A stretch of DNA of 64,000 bases from NCBI RefSeq assembly GCF_000524475.1, contig NZ_BAVQ01000023.1:187962-251961 (forward strand), in the 5' to 3' direction. A program made the translations under genes and the position numbers. Below the pieces are notes generated by a model. That model saw only the letters and a program-made list of their open reading frames with translations, ran no database searches and was not told where the DNA came from. The first letter of the stretch is position 1. Every line of letters starts with the position of its first letter. This DNA comes from Tomitella biformata AHU 1821 (lineage in GTDB: Bacteria; Actinomycetota; Actinomycetes; Mycobacteriales; Mycobacteriaceae). Positions 16,834-26,103 of the stretch are shown one piece after another.

Positions 16834-17528
16834 GGCGGGGAGTCCCGCAGCACGTAGCCGACCCCGCGCACGGTGTGGATCAAGCGCGACTCGCCCTCCG
16901 CCTCCGTCTTGCGGCGCAGGTAGCCGACGTAGACCTCCAGCGCATTGCCGGACGTCGGGAAGTCGTAGCCCCAAACCTCCTCGAGGATCCGCCCGCGCGT
17001 GAGCACCCGCTTGGGGTTGCACATGAGCATCTCCAGCAGCGAGAACTCGGTACGCGTCAGGCTGATCGGCCGCCCGTCGCGCACCACCTCCCGGCTGCCC
17101 ACGTCCAAAGTCAGGCCTGCGAACTCGAGGGTCTCGTTGTCCTCCTCGGAGTCCGGGTCCACGGTGGAGCGGCGCAGCAGCGCCCGCAGGCGCGCCAGCA
17201 GTTCCTCGAGCGCGAAGGGCTTGGGCAGGTAGTCGTCCGCGCCCGCGTCGAGACCCGCCACCCGCTCGGAGACCGAGTCCCGGGCGGTGAGCATCAGGAT
17301 CGGCATGTCGTCCCCCGCCCCGCGCAGCCGCCGGCACACCTCCAGTCCGTCGACGCGCGGCATCATGACGTCGAGCACCAGCGCGTCAGGCCGCTCGACG
17401 GCCAGCTTCTCCAGGGCGTCGAGCCCGTCGTGCGCGGTATCGACCGTGTACCCGTTGAAGGTCAGCGAGCGCCGCAGCGATTCCCGCACGGCGCGGTCGT
17501 CATCGACAACCAAAATGTTCATTCCCAC
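16830..17528 (-). CDS. mprA: OmpR/PhoB-family response regulator MprA
   Basis: 232 residues. Receiver domain with acidic triad (VVDDD), phospho-acceptor Asp53 ([12 protein letters not shown]), conserved Thr (MLTARD) and Lys (PKPF); winged-helix DNA-binding domain from about 135 ([13 protein letters not shown] ... [10 protein letters not shown]). First gene of the mprA-mprB-pepD-moaB2 cluster. Two TCTCA(T/G) repeats spaced 11 bp upstream of its start may be its own binding site, consistent with the autoregulation known in M. tuberculosis. Confidence 0.95.
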   Translation of the reverse strand: MGMNILVVDDDRAVRESLRRSLTFNGYTVDTAHDGLDALEKLAVERPDALVLDVMMPRVDGLEVCRRLRGAGDDMPILMLTARDSVSERVAGLDAGADDYLPKPFALEELLARLRALLRRSTVDPDSEEDNETLEFAGLTLDVGSREVVRDGRPISLTRTEFSLLEMLMCNPKRVLTRGRILEEVWGYDFPTSGNALEVYVGYLRRKTEAEGESRLIHTVRGVGYVLRDSPP

Positions 17529-17544
17529 AGTGTGACCCTACGAG

Positions 17545-17561
17545 CTGAGACCCAGATGAGA
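17545..17561 (-). promoter_or_regulatory. candidate MprA box upstream of mprA
   Basis: Read on the gene's strand, TCTCAT, five bases, TCTCAG form direct repeats with an 11-bp period, about 17 bp before the mprA start. Loosely conserved CTCAG-type direct repeats are the reported MprA recognition pattern. A CTGAGA core also lies at 15402-15407 upstream of pepD. Confidence 0.4.
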
Positions 17562-17573
17562 GCGCAGGCCCGG

Positions 17574-18191
17574 CTAATCGGCGCGCTCGGGCCAATGCGG
17601 CGCGGTCGGCAGATTCCATCCCCGTGCCAATGCCAGCAAGCGCAGAGTCGTAGCCGTCACCGTGCCGATGACGAGACCCCACGGAAAGGGCAGGCCTATC
17701 GCATGCGCCCCGACAACCAAGCCCGCGCCCACCAAGGCCGGAGTCGCATACAGGTCCCTGCGCAGCACCAGGGGCATCTCGTTGACCAACACATCTCGCA
17801 GCACACCGCCGCCAATAGCGGTCGTGGCGCCGATGATGACCGCCGCCCACCAGTTCGCGCCCAGCACCAGAGCCGTGGATGCGCCGGTGGTCGCGAACAC
17901 CCCCATGCCCAGCGCGTCGAGCACCAGCACCGCGCCCTTGATCCGGTCGACCGCAGGATGGAACACAAACACCGCGAGCGAGAACACCAACGCCACCGTG
18001 ATGTTCTGCCAGCGGTCCATCGAGACGGGCGGTGTGACGCCCAGCAACAGGTCTCGCACGATCCCGCCGCCGATGCCTGTGGTGATGCCGACGACGCACA
18101 CCCCGAACAAGTCGAGCCGCTTATAAACGCCGATGGACGCCCCCGACGCCGCGAACGCCGCGGTGCCAATCAAGTCGAGAGCAGTGAGCAA
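17574..18191 (-). CDS. TRIC/UPF0126-family membrane protein
   Basis: 205 residues, almost entirely hydrophobic, with an internal duplication: [19 protein letters not shown] with [14 protein letters not shown] in the first half, and [18 protein letters not shown] with [15 protein letters not shown] in the second. This is the two-repeat architecture of bacterial TRIC-type channels (PF03458), reported to conduct potassium or glycine. Specific cargo is unknown. It is divergent from rpsR. Confidence 0.87.
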   Translation of the reverse strand: MLTALDLIGTAAFAASGASIGVYKRLDLFGVCVVGITTGIGGGIVRDLLLGVTPPVSMDRWQNITVALVFSLAVFVFHPAVDRIKGAVLVLDALGMGVFATTGASTALVLGANWWAAVIIGATTAIGGGVLRDVLVNEMPLVLRRDLYATPALVGAGLVVGAHAIGLPFPWGLVIGTVTATTLRLLALARGWNLPTAPHWPERAD

Positions 18192-18376
18192 AGGTCCTCC
18201 AAGACCAGGCGGTGAGCGGGCTCAGCTACTCTATCCAGAGCGGCTCGCAGACCATCGATTGGACTCTGAGCGCTGCGCTGCGTAAGTTTGTCTTGTCACG
18301 GGTCAGCTCCTCGAGGGACCCCTTCGGGTGGAGCGACCCGGCAATAAACATAAACAACCTGGTAGGAGACCGACAG

Positions 18377-18634
18377 ATGGCTGGCAAGAGGAATTCTGCC
18401 CCCCGCAAGACCCGCGCTGATGCGCCCCGCAAGCCCAAGAAGAACCCCTTGATCGTCGCCGGCATCACGCATGTCGACTACAAGGACATCAACCTGCTGC
18501 GCACCTTCATCTCGGACCGCGGCAAGATCCGCAGCCGTCGCGTCACGGGCCTGACGCCGCAGCAGCAGAGCCAGGTCGCCGTGGCCGTGAAGAACGCGCG
18601 CGAGATGGCGCTGCTTCCTTACACCACGCACTAA
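18377..18634 (+). CDS. rpsR: 30S ribosomal protein bS18
   Basis: 85 residues from ATG 18377, eight bases after AGGAG. The core [26 protein letters not shown] and C-terminal [11 protein letters not shown] are typical S18. The N-terminal Cys-x-x-Cys zinc motif of the zinc-binding isoform is absent ([15 protein letters not shown]), so this is the zinc-independent form; many actinobacteria carry both. No convincing Zur box was seen upstream. It stands alone, followed by a strong hairpin terminator. Confidence 0.95.
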   Translation: MAGKRNSAPRKTRADAPRKPKKNPLIVAGITHVDYKDINLLRTFISDRGKIRSRRVTGLTPQQQSQVAVAVKNAREMALLPYTTH

Positions 18635-18650
18635 GCCATACAGCACACTC

Positions 18651-18688
18651 AAAGCCGGGCAAGACGTATTCTCGTCTCGCCCGGCTTT
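18651..18688 (+). terminator. terminator hairpin after rpsR
   Basis: AAAGCCGGGC (18651-18660) and AGACG (18662-18666) pair with CGTCT (18673-18677) and GCCCGGCTTT (18679-18688), one A-C mismatch, six-base loop. The stem ends in CTTT. Confidence 0.75.
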
Positions 18689-18714
18689 GCTGTGTCTAGA
18701 GACTGGAGTTTTCC

Positions 18715-19164
18715 GTGGACCTTGTCGCTCTCGAGGAGATCAAGCGCCTCAAGTACCGTTACCTGCGTTGTCTCGACGGCAAGGACTGGGACGAGTTCAC
18801 CGAGACCCTGGCCCCCACCGTGCGCGCCCAGTACGGCAAGTTGGTCTTCGACGACCGCGAGCAGCTCGTGCAGTTCATGCGCAAGCACATGGGCAAGATG
18901 GACATGCTCACTGAGCACCACTGCGGCCACCCCGAGATCGACATCGACGGTGACACCGCCCGCGGCACCTGGCAGCTCTCCGACACCGTGCTCATGCCGG
19001 CGGCCGGCTACCTTTTGCGCGGCGCCGCGCTCTACGAGGACGAATACGTGCGCGTCGATGGCCGCTGGCTGATCAGCCGCACCGGCTATCAGCGCACATT
19101 CGAGTATCACGTCAAGCTTGAGGACATGCCCAGCTTCCTGCTGACGGCCAACCGCTGGGCCTGA
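18715..19164 (+). CDS. SnoaL/NTF2-like domain protein
   Basis: 149 residues from GTG 18715. The alpha+beta cone fold is recognisable: an N-terminal helix LEEIKRLKYRYLRCLDGKDWDEF, then HHCGHPEIDIDGDTARGTW and a final DGRWLISRTGYQRTFEYH. Such proteins are polyketide cyclases, dehydratases or ligand carriers; several conserved His/Asp residues near the pocket would allow catalysis, but no substrate can be named. A single gene between the rpsR terminator and a large hairpin shared with the convergent VWA gene. Confidence 0.75.
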   Translation: MDLVALEEIKRLKYRYLRCLDGKDWDEFTETLAPTVRAQYGKLVFDDREQLVQFMRKHMGKMDMLTEHHCGHPEIDIDGDTARGTWQLSDTVLMPAAGYLLRGAALYEDEYVRVDGRWLISRTGYQRTFEYHVKLEDMPSFLLTANRWA

Positions 19165-19212
19165 TCTAGGGCTCGCCGGATGCTGGCTGGCTGGCTGGCT
19201 CGCTGGGGCTGT

Positions 19213-19274
19213 TTGCGCCTCGTGTGTGCCCTTGCGCATGCCGCAGCGGGCGTAAGCGCACACACGAGGCGCAA
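19213..19274. repeat. long perfect-core inverted repeat between convergent genes
   Basis: Arms of 25 bases (19213-19237 and 19250-19274) around a 12-base loop; the outer 17 bp (TTGCGCCTCGTGTGTGC) pair perfectly and the inner eight have two mismatches. It lies between the converging SnoaL-like and VWA genes, so a bidirectional terminator is likely, although no T run follows. Confidence 0.8.
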
Positions 19275-19303
19275 GGACGTCGGGGCTCTGGGCGGCCGGG
19301 CGG

Positions 19304-21265
19304 CTAGCGACGTTTTCGGGCCCGCAGATAGTCCCCGACGACCGCCGCGCCGAGTCCCTCCGCGTCCGGCGCGACCACCCGGCCGGACACCCGCCGGGCC
19401 ATCTGGTCGACGAAGCGCGCCAGGCCCGGGTCCTCACCGAGTCGGAAGAACGTCACCTGCGCCCCGAGCCCCGTCATCGCGTCGAGCTGCTCGACGGTCC
19501 GGGCGAGCGTCAGCGGATGCGGCGGATAATCGAAGAATGGCTCCCCGTTCGGCTCCAGGTGCGCCGTCGGCTCACCGTCGGTGACGATCAGGACCACCGG
19601 CTGCGCGTCTGGGTGCTTGCGCAGGTGCCGGCCGGCGAGCAGGAGCCCATGGTGCAGGTTGGTGCCCTGCTCGAAGATCTCGCCCAGGCCCGCCAGCTCC
19701 CCGATGCTCATCGACCGCGCGTAGCGGCCGAACGCGATGATCGTCAGGTCGTCGCCGCGGAACCGGCTGCGGATCAGCTGCTCGAGGGCCAGCGCGGTGC
19801 GCTTCATCGGCACCCAGCGCCCGTCCATCACCATCGAGAATGAGATATCGACGAGCAGCGCGACCGCGGCCCGGGTCCGCTGCTCGGTCTCTGCGACCTC
19901 GACGTCCTCGGGTGTCAGGCGCACCGGCATCGCGCCGGCCCGCGTCACCGCGCTGATGACTGTCCTCGTGACGTCCCACGGCTGGGTGTCGCCGAACTCC
20001 CACGGCCGGCTCGAGCCCGTCAACTCCCCTGCCGCCCCGGCGTTCCGCGTCTCCCGCTGCCCCGTCCGCGAGGACAGTTGCTTCGCGACATCGCGCAGCG
20101 CGGACTGGCCGAGTTGGCGCATCGCCGTCGGCGAGAGGCGCAGGTCCCCGTCCGGACCGCGGTCCAGCAGCCCCTGCTGATGCAGCGCCTTCTCCAGGTC
20201 TGCCAGAGTTTTGGCCTCGACGGCCGCCTCCGCGCCGAGCTGTCGCGCGAGCATGTCCAGGTCCACGTCGTCGAGATTCGCGCCCGGATGCTCTTGGGCG
20301 AGGGCGTCCGCCAGCTCATCTAGGTCCCCGATATCCGAGAGCGCCCCGGTACCCTCGCCCAGGCCCATGCCCTCGTCGCCATCCATGTCCTCCGAGCCGC
20401 CCCAGTCCTCGCCGGGCCGGGCACCCTGCAGGTTGGCGTCGAGCCGCCCGAGCTGGTCTGCGATGGCCGAACTGCCAAAGGCCTGCTGCGCCAACGCGTC
20501 CAGCTCCGCCCGCTGGTTCTCGGTGAGCGAGTTCCGGAGCCGCTGCGCCGCGGCCGCGCGCTTGGCGAGGGCGTCGATCAGCTCGTCGGTGTTGCTCGGC
20601 CGCTCCGGAAACAAGTCGCCGAACTCGTCCATAAACTGGCCGAACTCCTGGGTGGTGTCCTCGCCGCGGCGATGGGACTCGAGGAGGTTGTTGAGCGCGT
20701 CGAGCATCTGCGCCACCCGCTGCTTGTCCTCATCGGTGGCGTTCTCCAGCAGCTCCTTCATCCCGGCGAAGCGCTGGTCGAGGATCTCGCGTCCCAGCAG
20801 GTCCTTGATCTGCTGATACTTCTGCGCGGCGTCGCTGCTGCGCCACTGGTACTCGGCGAGCTCCTCGACAGCCTTGGCGGGCGATGAGCTGAGCTCCGCG
20901 ATCTGCATCTCCGCGAAGCGGGCGCCGTCGTCCAGTGCGCGGGCGAGGGTCTTGCGCTCTGTGAGAACTGCGTCGTCGAGGAGCTTCTTCACCTCGTCGA
21001 GGGTCCCGGCGAGGTGCCCCTTCTCCAGCAATTCCCGGCGGCGCTCATGCACTCGCCGCATCAAATCCTCGAGCCCCTTCTGCTGTCCGGTCCCCCGGCG
21101 CAACAGCTCCCGGATGGCATGACGAGGGGATGCGCCGGCCAGCACCTGCTCGCCGATGTCCGCGAGCGCGTCACGCAGGTCGACCGGCGGCGCGAGCGGA
21201 TCCGGCCCGCCGACGTAGCGGCCGTAGCGGGCCCGGCGCATGTCGGGGCGCGGCGTGGACGGCAT
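19304..21265 (-). CDS. VWA-domain protein (partner of MoxR-type AAA+ ATPase)
   Basis: 653 residues. The long N-terminal part is helical and charged (Arg/Glu/Asp/Gln-rich), with an acidic Gly/Asp/Met stretch around 290-310. The C-terminal von Willebrand A domain has an intact MIDAS: DISFSM (D-x-S-x-S), a Thr in EQGTNLHHGL and TDGEPT. Such proteins act with an AAA+ ATPase to remodel or load metal into target complexes. Its start lies next to the ATPase stop (21265), so the pair is translationally coupled, as for Rv0958-Rv0959. Confidence 0.87.
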   Translation of the reverse strand: MPSTPRPDMRRARYGRYVGGPDPLAPPVDLRDALADIGEQVLAGASPRHAIRELLRRGTGQQKGLEDLMRRVHERRRELLEKGHLAGTLDEVKKLLDDAVLTERKTLARALDDGARFAEMQIAELSSSPAKAVEELAEYQWRSSDAAQKYQQIKDLLGREILDQRFAGMKELLENATDEDKQRVAQMLDALNNLLESHRRGEDTTQEFGQFMDEFGDLFPERPSNTDELIDALAKRAAAAQRLRNSLTENQRAELDALAQQAFGSSAIADQLGRLDANLQGARPGEDWGGSEDMDGDEGMGLGEGTGALSDIGDLDELADALAQEHPGANLDDVDLDMLARQLGAEAAVEAKTLADLEKALHQQGLLDRGPDGDLRLSPTAMRQLGQSALRDVAKQLSSRTGQRETRNAGAAGELTGSSRPWEFGDTQPWDVTRTVISAVTRAGAMPVRLTPEDVEVAETEQRTRAAVALLVDISFSMVMDGRWVPMKRTALALEQLIRSRFRGDDLTIIAFGRYARSMSIGELAGLGEIFEQGTNLHHGLLLAGRHLRKHPDAQPVVLIVTDGEPTAHLEPNGEPFFDYPPHPLTLARTVEQLDAMTGLGAQVTFFRLGEDPGLARFVDQMARRVSGRVVAPDAEGLGAAVVGDYLRARKRR

Positions 21266-22707
21266 TAGCCGTACACCGTCTGTCCGTCGTCCCCGGCCTC
21301 CTTGGCGATGCGCCGGGCAAGGAACAGCCCCTCCAGTGCCAGCTCCACGGCGGCTGCGCGCTCCCCCTCTGTGCGGGCGCCGAGCCGCTCGATGACCGCC
21401 GCCACCGACTCGGCGTCTGGCAGTGACTCCAGCACGTCCGCCGCGGCCACCTCCTCCCCCGTGACGACCTGTCCGCCCAGATCCAGCGCGGACACCAGCG
21501 GCCCGAGGTCCAGCCCGGACAGCCGTGCCCTGGCCGTCTCCGCCGTGGCCCGGCGCAGCAGATGCTCCAGCACCGCGAACTCCCGGCCCTCCTCGCCCGG
21601 CTCGAACTCGACCTTGCCGCGGAGCACCGACAGCACCGTGTCGAGATCGATGGGCCGCGCGACCGCGTGCTCCTCGCCGAGAATCGCGGCCCTGCGCGTC
21701 GCCGCCGCGGCCACCGTCTCCGCCCCCGCGACCGCGAACCGGGCCGAGACGCCCGAGCCCTGGTCTACGGCGTTCGACTCGCGGAGCAGGCGGGTAAACC
21801 TGGCGAGAATCTCGATCAGCGGGGCGGGGACCTGGGCGGTCAGCACCGCCTCCTGGTCGATCACCGCGATCTCGTCCGCGAGGTCCATCGGATAGTGTGT
21901 GCGCACTTCCGCGCCAAAGCGGTCCTTCAGCGGGGTGATGATGCGGCCGCGGTTCGTGTAGTCCTCGGGGTTCGCGCTCGCGACCAAGAGCACGTCCAGG
22001 GGCAGTCGCAACGTGTAGCCGCGGATCTGGATGTCGCGCTCCTCCATGACGTTGAGCAGCGCCACCTGGATACGCTCGGCCAGGTCCGGCAGCTCGTTGA
22101 TGGCGAGGATGCCGCGATGCGCCCGCGGGATCAGGCCGAAGTGGATTGTTTCCGGGTCCCCCAGGCTGCGGCCCTCGGCGACCTTGATGGGGTCGACGTC
22201 GCCGACGAGGTCGCCCACACTGGTATCCGGCGTCGCCAGCTTCTCGAGATAGCGCTCGCTACGGTGCCGCCAGGCGACGGGCAGCTCATCGCCGAGCTCC
22301 TTCGCTCGGCGCATCGACTCCGGGGTGATCGGCGAGTACGGGTGCTCCCCCAGCTCCGAGCCCTCGATCACCGGCGTCCACTCGTCGAGCAGCAGCGGCA
22401 GGGTCCGCAGCAGCCGGGTCTTGCCCTGGCCGCGCTCGCCGAGCAGCACGACGTCATGGCCGGCGATCAGCGCGCGCTCGAGCTGCGGCAGCACGGTGTC
22501 CTCGAACCCGAGGATGCCGGGCGTCGGGTCCGCGCCAGCTCTGAGCTTGTCGAGGAGGTTCTCGCGGATCTCCTGCTTGACGGGGCGCTCGACGTGGCCG
22601 GACTTGCGGAGTTCGCCGACAGTGGTGCGCTGCGGCGCCTGGTGCTGGGCGTTCTGGTGCTGGGCGTTCTGGTGCTGGGCGTTCTGGTGCTGGGGGGTCA
22701 CGATCAC
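21265..22707 (-). CDS. AAA+ ATPase, MoxR/magnesium-chelatase type
   Basis: 480 residues if started at GTG 22707 (GTG 22701 is an alternative; no good ribosome site is seen for either). After a short N-terminus made of repeated HQNAQ units, it has GERGQGKT (Walker A), GILAINELPDL (Walker B), VASANPEDY (sensor 1) and a C-terminal lid. It should drive ATP-dependent remodelling together with the VWA protein encoded immediately downstream. The N-terminal HQNAQ repeats stem from a 15-bp DNA tandem repeat and may vary between strains. Confidence 0.87.
   Translation of the reverse strand: MIVTPQHQNAQHQNAQHQNAQHQAPQRTTVGELRKSGHVERPVKQEIRENLLDKLRAGADPTPGILGFEDTVLPQLERALIAGHDVVLLGERGQGKTRLLRTLPLLLDEWTPVIEGSELGEHPYSPITPESMRRAKELGDELPVAWRHRSERYLEKLATPDTSVGDLVGDVDPIKVAEGRSLGDPETIHFGLIPRAHRGILAINELPDLAERIQVALLNVMEERDIQIRGYTLRLPLDVLLVASANPEDYTNRGRIITPLKDRFGAEVRTHYPMDLADEIAVIDQEAVLTAQVPAPLIEILARFTRLLRESNAVDQGSGVSARFAVAGAETVAAAATRRAAILGEEHAVARPIDLDTVLSVLRGKVEFEPGEEGREFAVLEHLLRRATAETARARLSGLDLGPLVSALDLGGQVVTGEEVAAADVLESLPDAESVAAVIERLGARTEGERAAAVELALEGLFLARRIAKEAGDDGQTVYG
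22639..22694. repeat. 15-bp tandem repeat, about 3.7 copies
   Basis: CTGGTGCTGGGCGTT is repeated exactly at 22639, 22654 and 22669, with a partial fourth unit to 22694. It lies inside the 5' end of the AAA+ gene and encodes HQNAQ repeats on the minus strand. Confidence 0.95.
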
Positions 22708-22780
22708 CAGGCTACGAGCAATCCGGCCGCGGTCAAGGGCGAATGATTCTTCCTGCTCTCTTCCACCGGGCCCCTCGACT

Positions 22781-22853
22781 CCGCCGAGAATGCGCAAATG
22801 CAGGTGCTCATCGGCGTGTCGCCTGCATTCACGCATTCACGCATTCTCGAGCC
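22781..22853. repeat. palindromic repeat, copy 1
   Basis: Left arm GAGAATGCGCAAATGCAGG (22786-22804) and right arm CCTGCATT...GCATTCTC (22822-22849) enclose a loop containing GGCGTGTCG. Compared with copy 2, the right arm has an extra 8-bp CACGCATT unit. It lies 88 bp before the frameshifted DUF559 gene. Confidence 0.85.
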
Positions 22854-22940
22854 GAAGACCGGCCTCAGCGCACGTCTCCGGCCTGTGGATAACTCCGGTT
22901 TTCGGCCGATTCATATCCGACCCATCAGCGAACATGCGGC

Positions 22941-23808
22941 ATGGGGGAATTCGAACGGCCGTTTCGCGGGTCGACGGCCATCCGTGCAGGCACGCTCACC
23001 CGTCATCGGCTCACGCGGTTTCGGCGGCTGCACCGAGATGTCTATGTGGCGCGCACCGCCGAACGGTCGCCCGTGAATCGTGCCCATGCCGCAGCACTGT
23101 GGGCCGGCGATGGCAGCGTCCTCGCAGGCGTCTCCGCGGCCGCGCTGCACGGCTCGAAGTGGATAGACGACACGTTGCCCGCCGAGCTGATTCGGACCGG
23201 AACCGCGCGGTCGCCCAGCGGAATCATCGTCCACACCGATGCCCTGCTGCCCGACGAGATCACCATGCGCGACGGCATCGCGGTCACGACGGCGGCCCGC
23301 ACCGCATTCGACCTCGGCCGTTGGCTTGCGGTGGATCCGGCGATCGTCGCCATCGACGCGCTGTGCAACGCCACCAAGCTGGAGCGGGCCGACGTGCTGC
23401 AGCTCGCCGATCGCTATCCGGGCGCCCGGCGGATCTGCCAGCTTCGCCGGGTGCTGGACCTGGTCGACGGCGGCGCCGCGTCACCCCGGGAGACGATGAC
23501 CCGACTCCTCATCGTTCGCGAGCCTCCCCCGCCCCGAGACGCAGGTGCCGATCCTGGACGAGCGGGGCGTCCTCGTCGCCGAGTCGGACATCGGCTGGGA
23601 GCGATGGCGGTTGGTTGTCGAGTACGACGGCAAAGATCACTGGCTAAGCCGCACGCAGCGCTCCCGTGACATCGACCGATATCAGATTCTCGAGGAGCTC
23701 GGCTGGGTTGTGGTGCGCGTGGACGCGAAACTGCTCGACGAACGGCCCGCCGTGACGCTGCTGCGCATCCGGGCCAAGCTGACCGCGGCCGGAGTAGTCC
23801 TGCCCTGA
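22941..23808 (+). pseudogene. DUF559 / AbiEi-like nuclease-family gene with a frameshift
   Basis: Two frames join into one protein of the actinobacterial DUF559 family. The first frame (from ATG 22941) gives the N-terminal winged-helix-like part (LTRHRLTRFRRLHRDVYVA, then AGVSAAALHGSKWIDD and AARTAFDLGRWLA). The second supplies the Vsr/PD-(D/E)xK-like end: PILDERG, DIGWERWRLVVEYDGKDHW and a C-terminal ELGWVVVRVDAKLLDERP. The switch lies near 23514-23520 at GTTCGCG: a loss of two bases (GC) from a CGCGCG run would explain it and restore VRASLPRPE. It is flanked by two copies of a palindromic repeat. Either an inactivated gene, a phase-variable one, or a sequencing error. Confidence 0.75.
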
Positions 23809-23825
23809 GAGCTCGCGAACAGGAC

Positions 23826-23892
23826 CTCGCCGAGTATGCGAAAATGCAGGCCACACTCCGGCGTGTCGCCTGCATTTCCGCATTCTCGAGCT
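23826..23892. repeat. palindromic repeat, copy 2
   Basis: Left arm GAGTATGCGAAAATGCAGG (23832-23850) pairs with CCTGCATTTCCGCATTCTC (23869-23887) at 17 of 19 positions; the loop ACACTCCGGCGTGT can also fold. It matches copy 1 in the same orientation and lies just after the DUF559 gene, between it and the convergent purH. Confidence 0.85.
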
Positions 23893-23914
23893 AAGGACAG
23901 AGCCAGATAGGCGG

Positions 23915-25519
23915 CTAGTGCGCGAAGTGGCGCGCGCCCGTCATGTACACGGTGACGCCGGCCTCGCGAGCGGCTTCGATGACCTCGTCGTCGCGGACGG
24001 ACCCGCCGGGCTGCACGATTGCCTTGACGCCGGCCTCGGTGAGCACCTGGAGGCCGTCGGCGAACGGGAAGAACGCGTCGGACGCGGCGACGGAGCCGAC
24101 GACGCGGTCACCGGCACGGGTGACCGCGAGGCGCGCGGAGTCGACGCGGTTGACCTGACCCATGCCGACACCGACGGTCGCGCCGCCGGAGGCCAGCAGG
24201 ATGGCGTTGGACTTCACGGAACGGCATGCGCGCCAAGCGAACTCGAGGTCCGCGAGGGTCTCGGCGTCCGCTTGCTCGCCCACGGCGAGGGTCCAGCCGG
24301 CGGCGGTGTCGCCGTCGGCCTGCAGCACGTCGCGCTCCTGCACGAGGGCGCCGCCGCTGATCTCCCGCAGCTCCACGCCGGCTGGCTTGGGCGCGGGGGC
24401 CCGCAGCACGCGGATGTTCTTCTTGCGCTGGAGCACCTCGACCGCGCCGTCTGCGTAGGACGGGGCGATGATGACCTCGGTGAAGATGTCGGCGACCTGC
24501 TCGGCCATCTCGACGGTGACCTCGCGGTTGCTGGCGATCACGCCGCCGAACGCGGATACGGGGTCGCAGGCGTTGGCCTTGCGGTGCGCGTCGGCGATCG
24601 CGGCGTCGCCAGCGAGGGCGGAGATGGCGAGACCACAGGGGTTCGCGTGCTTGATGATCGCGACACACGGCCCGGTGTGGTCGAACGCGGCGCGCCAGGC
24701 GGCGTCCGAGTCCGTGTAGTTGTTGTAGGACATCTCCTTGCCGTGCAGCTGCTCGGCCTGGGCGAGGCCAGGCACGGCGTTGGTGCTGACGTACAGGGCC
24801 GCGCGCTGATGCGGGTTCTCGCCGTAGCGCAACTGCGCGGAGCGAACGAAGGTGACGCCCTTCCAGGACGGCAGGTCGTCGGCGGAGTCCGCGTCGGTGA
24901 GCCTGGTCATCCAGCTGGCGACGGCAACGTCGTAATCGGCGGTGTGCCGGAACGCGGCGGCGGCGAACGCGGTGCGCTGTGCGAGGGTGAAACCGCCCTC
25001 GGCGACAGCCGTGAGCACGTCGGCGTAGCGGGTGGGATCGACTACGACGGCCACCGACGGGTGGTTCTTCGCCGCGGCGCGAACCATGGAGGGGCCGCCG
25101 ATGTCGATCTGCTCGACGCACTCGTCATCGGTCGCGCCGGACGCGACGGTCGCGGTGAACGGGTACAAGTTGACGATCACCAGCTCGAAGGCGGGGATAC
25201 CCATCTCGGTCAGCGTCGCGAGGTGATCGGCCTTGCGCGTGTCGGCGAGGATGCCGGCGTGCACGCGGGGGTGCAAAGTCTTGACACGGCCCTCGAGGAC
25301 CTCTGGGAAGCCGGTGAGCTCCTCGACGGGGGTCACGGGGACGCCGGCGGCGGCGATGGTGCCGGCCGTCGAGCCCGTGGAGACCAGCTCGACGCCGGCC
25401 TCGTGCAGTCCGCGCGCCAACTCGACCAGACCGGTCTTGTCGTACACGCTGACCAGCGCCCGCTTGATGCCCCTGCGTCCTGCTGAGTTATCCCGGTTCA
25501 CGGGGCTGTCCTGGCTCAC
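23915..25519 (-). CDS. purH: bifunctional AICAR formyltransferase / IMP cyclohydrolase
   Basis: 534 residues, full length. The N-terminal MGS-like cyclohydrolase domain starts [20 protein letters not shown] and includes [14 protein letters not shown] and [21 protein letters not shown]. The C-terminal transformylase domain includes [32 protein letters not shown] and RVDSARLAV. It performs the last two steps of IMP synthesis. The ATG overlaps the purN stop by four bases, so the two purine genes are coupled. Confidence 0.97.
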   Translation of the reverse strand: MSQDSPVNRDNSAGRRGIKRALVSVYDKTGLVELARGLHEAGVELVSTGSTAGTIAAAGVPVTPVEELTGFPEVLEGRVKTLHPRVHAGILADTRKADHLATLTEMGIPAFELVIVNLYPFTATVASGATDDECVEQIDIGGPSMVRAAAKNHPSVAVVVDPTRYADVLTAVAEGGFTLAQRTAFAAAAFRHTADYDVAVASWMTRLTDADSADDLPSWKGVTFVRSAQLRYGENPHQRAALYVSTNAVPGLAQAEQLHGKEMSYNNYTDSDAAWRAAFDHTGPCVAIIKHANPCGLAISALAGDAAIADAHRKANACDPVSAFGGVIASNREVTVEMAEQVADIFTEVIIAPSYADGAVEVLQRKKNIRVLRAPAPKPAGVELREISGGALVQERDVLQADGDTAAGWTLAVGEQADAETLADLEFAWRACRSVKSNAILLASGGATVGVGMGQVNRVDSARLAVTRAGDRVVGSVAASDAFFPFADGLQVLTEAGVKAIVQPGGSVRDDEVIEAAREAGVTVYMTGARHFAH

Positions 25520-26103
25520 TGGATTACGGCCTTTCGTCCATCGGATTTCACACCACGGGTGGCGACTGCGGCGATGACCTCGACCAGCAATCGTCGTTCC
25601 ACAATCTTGATTCGCTCGTGCAGCGAGTCCTCGTCGTCCCCGTCGAGGATCGGCACGGCCTCCTGAGCCAGCACCGGACCGGTGTCCACGCCGGCGTCGA
25701 CAAGGTGCACCGTCGAGCCGGTGACCTTCACGCCGTATGCCATCGCGTCGCGCACGGCATGGGCGCCGGGGAAAGAGGGCAGCAGGGCCGGATGGGTGTT
25801 GATCACGCGCCGGTCGAAGCGGCCGAGGAATTCGGGGCTCAGGATCTTCATGAAGCCGGCGGAGACCACCAGGTCCGGGGAGAACGACGCGACCGTGTCG
25901 GCCAGCGCCGCATTCCAGGCGGCGCGGTCCGGGTACTCGCGCAGGGACACGCGGCGAGAGTCGACGCCGGACTTGGCCGCACGCTCCTCGGCGACGCAGG
26001 CACGGTCCACCACCACCCCGACGACTTGCGCGGGGTAGGCAGCCACCGCGGCGGCGTCGAGCACCGACTGCAGCAGAGTCCCGGAGCCCGACGCGAGCAC
26101 CAC
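25516..26103 (-). CDS. purN: phosphoribosylglycinamide formyltransferase
   Basis: 195 residues from GTG 26103. Family motifs: [42 protein letters not shown] with catalytic Asn and His, and [19 protein letters not shown] with catalytic Asp. It formylates GAR with 10-formyl-THF. No ribosome site precedes GTG 26103, and the first beta strand would start at its second residue; the frame is open upstream to 26160, and a CTG near 26157 sits six bases after GGAG, so a non-canonical start adding 18 residues is possible. Confidence 0.94.
   Translation of the reverse strand: MVLASGSGTLLQSVLDAAAVAAYPAQVVGVVVDRACVAEERAAKSGVDSRRVSLREYPDRAAWNAALADTVASFSPDLVVSAGFMKILSPEFLGRFDRRVINTHPALLPSFPGAHAVRDAMAYGVKVTGSTVHLVDAGVDTGPVLAQEAVPILDGDDEDSLHERIKIVERRLLVEVIAAVATRGVKSDGRKAVIQ

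Noticed and set aside
15424-17337. A longer mprB frame beginning within mprA
   Set aside because: The first 168 codons are an out-of-frame copy of mprA; the GTGA overlap at 16833 gives the normal kinase.
18192-18376. A Zur box for the zinc-free rpsR
   Set aside because: No TGAnAATGATTnTCA-like dyad is visible in the intergenic region.
22781-23892. The palindromic repeats as the terminal repeats of an insertion sequence
   Set aside because: They are in direct, not inverted, orientation, no transposase is present, and no target-site duplication was found.
23918-25486. A 522-codon open frame on the plus strand opposite purH, and similar long frames opposite glp (9017-10603) and sucDC (28770-31061)
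   Set aside because: Antisense shadows caused by high GC content; compositions rich in Arg/Gly/His/Val with no recognisable motif, and the minus-strand genes are certain.
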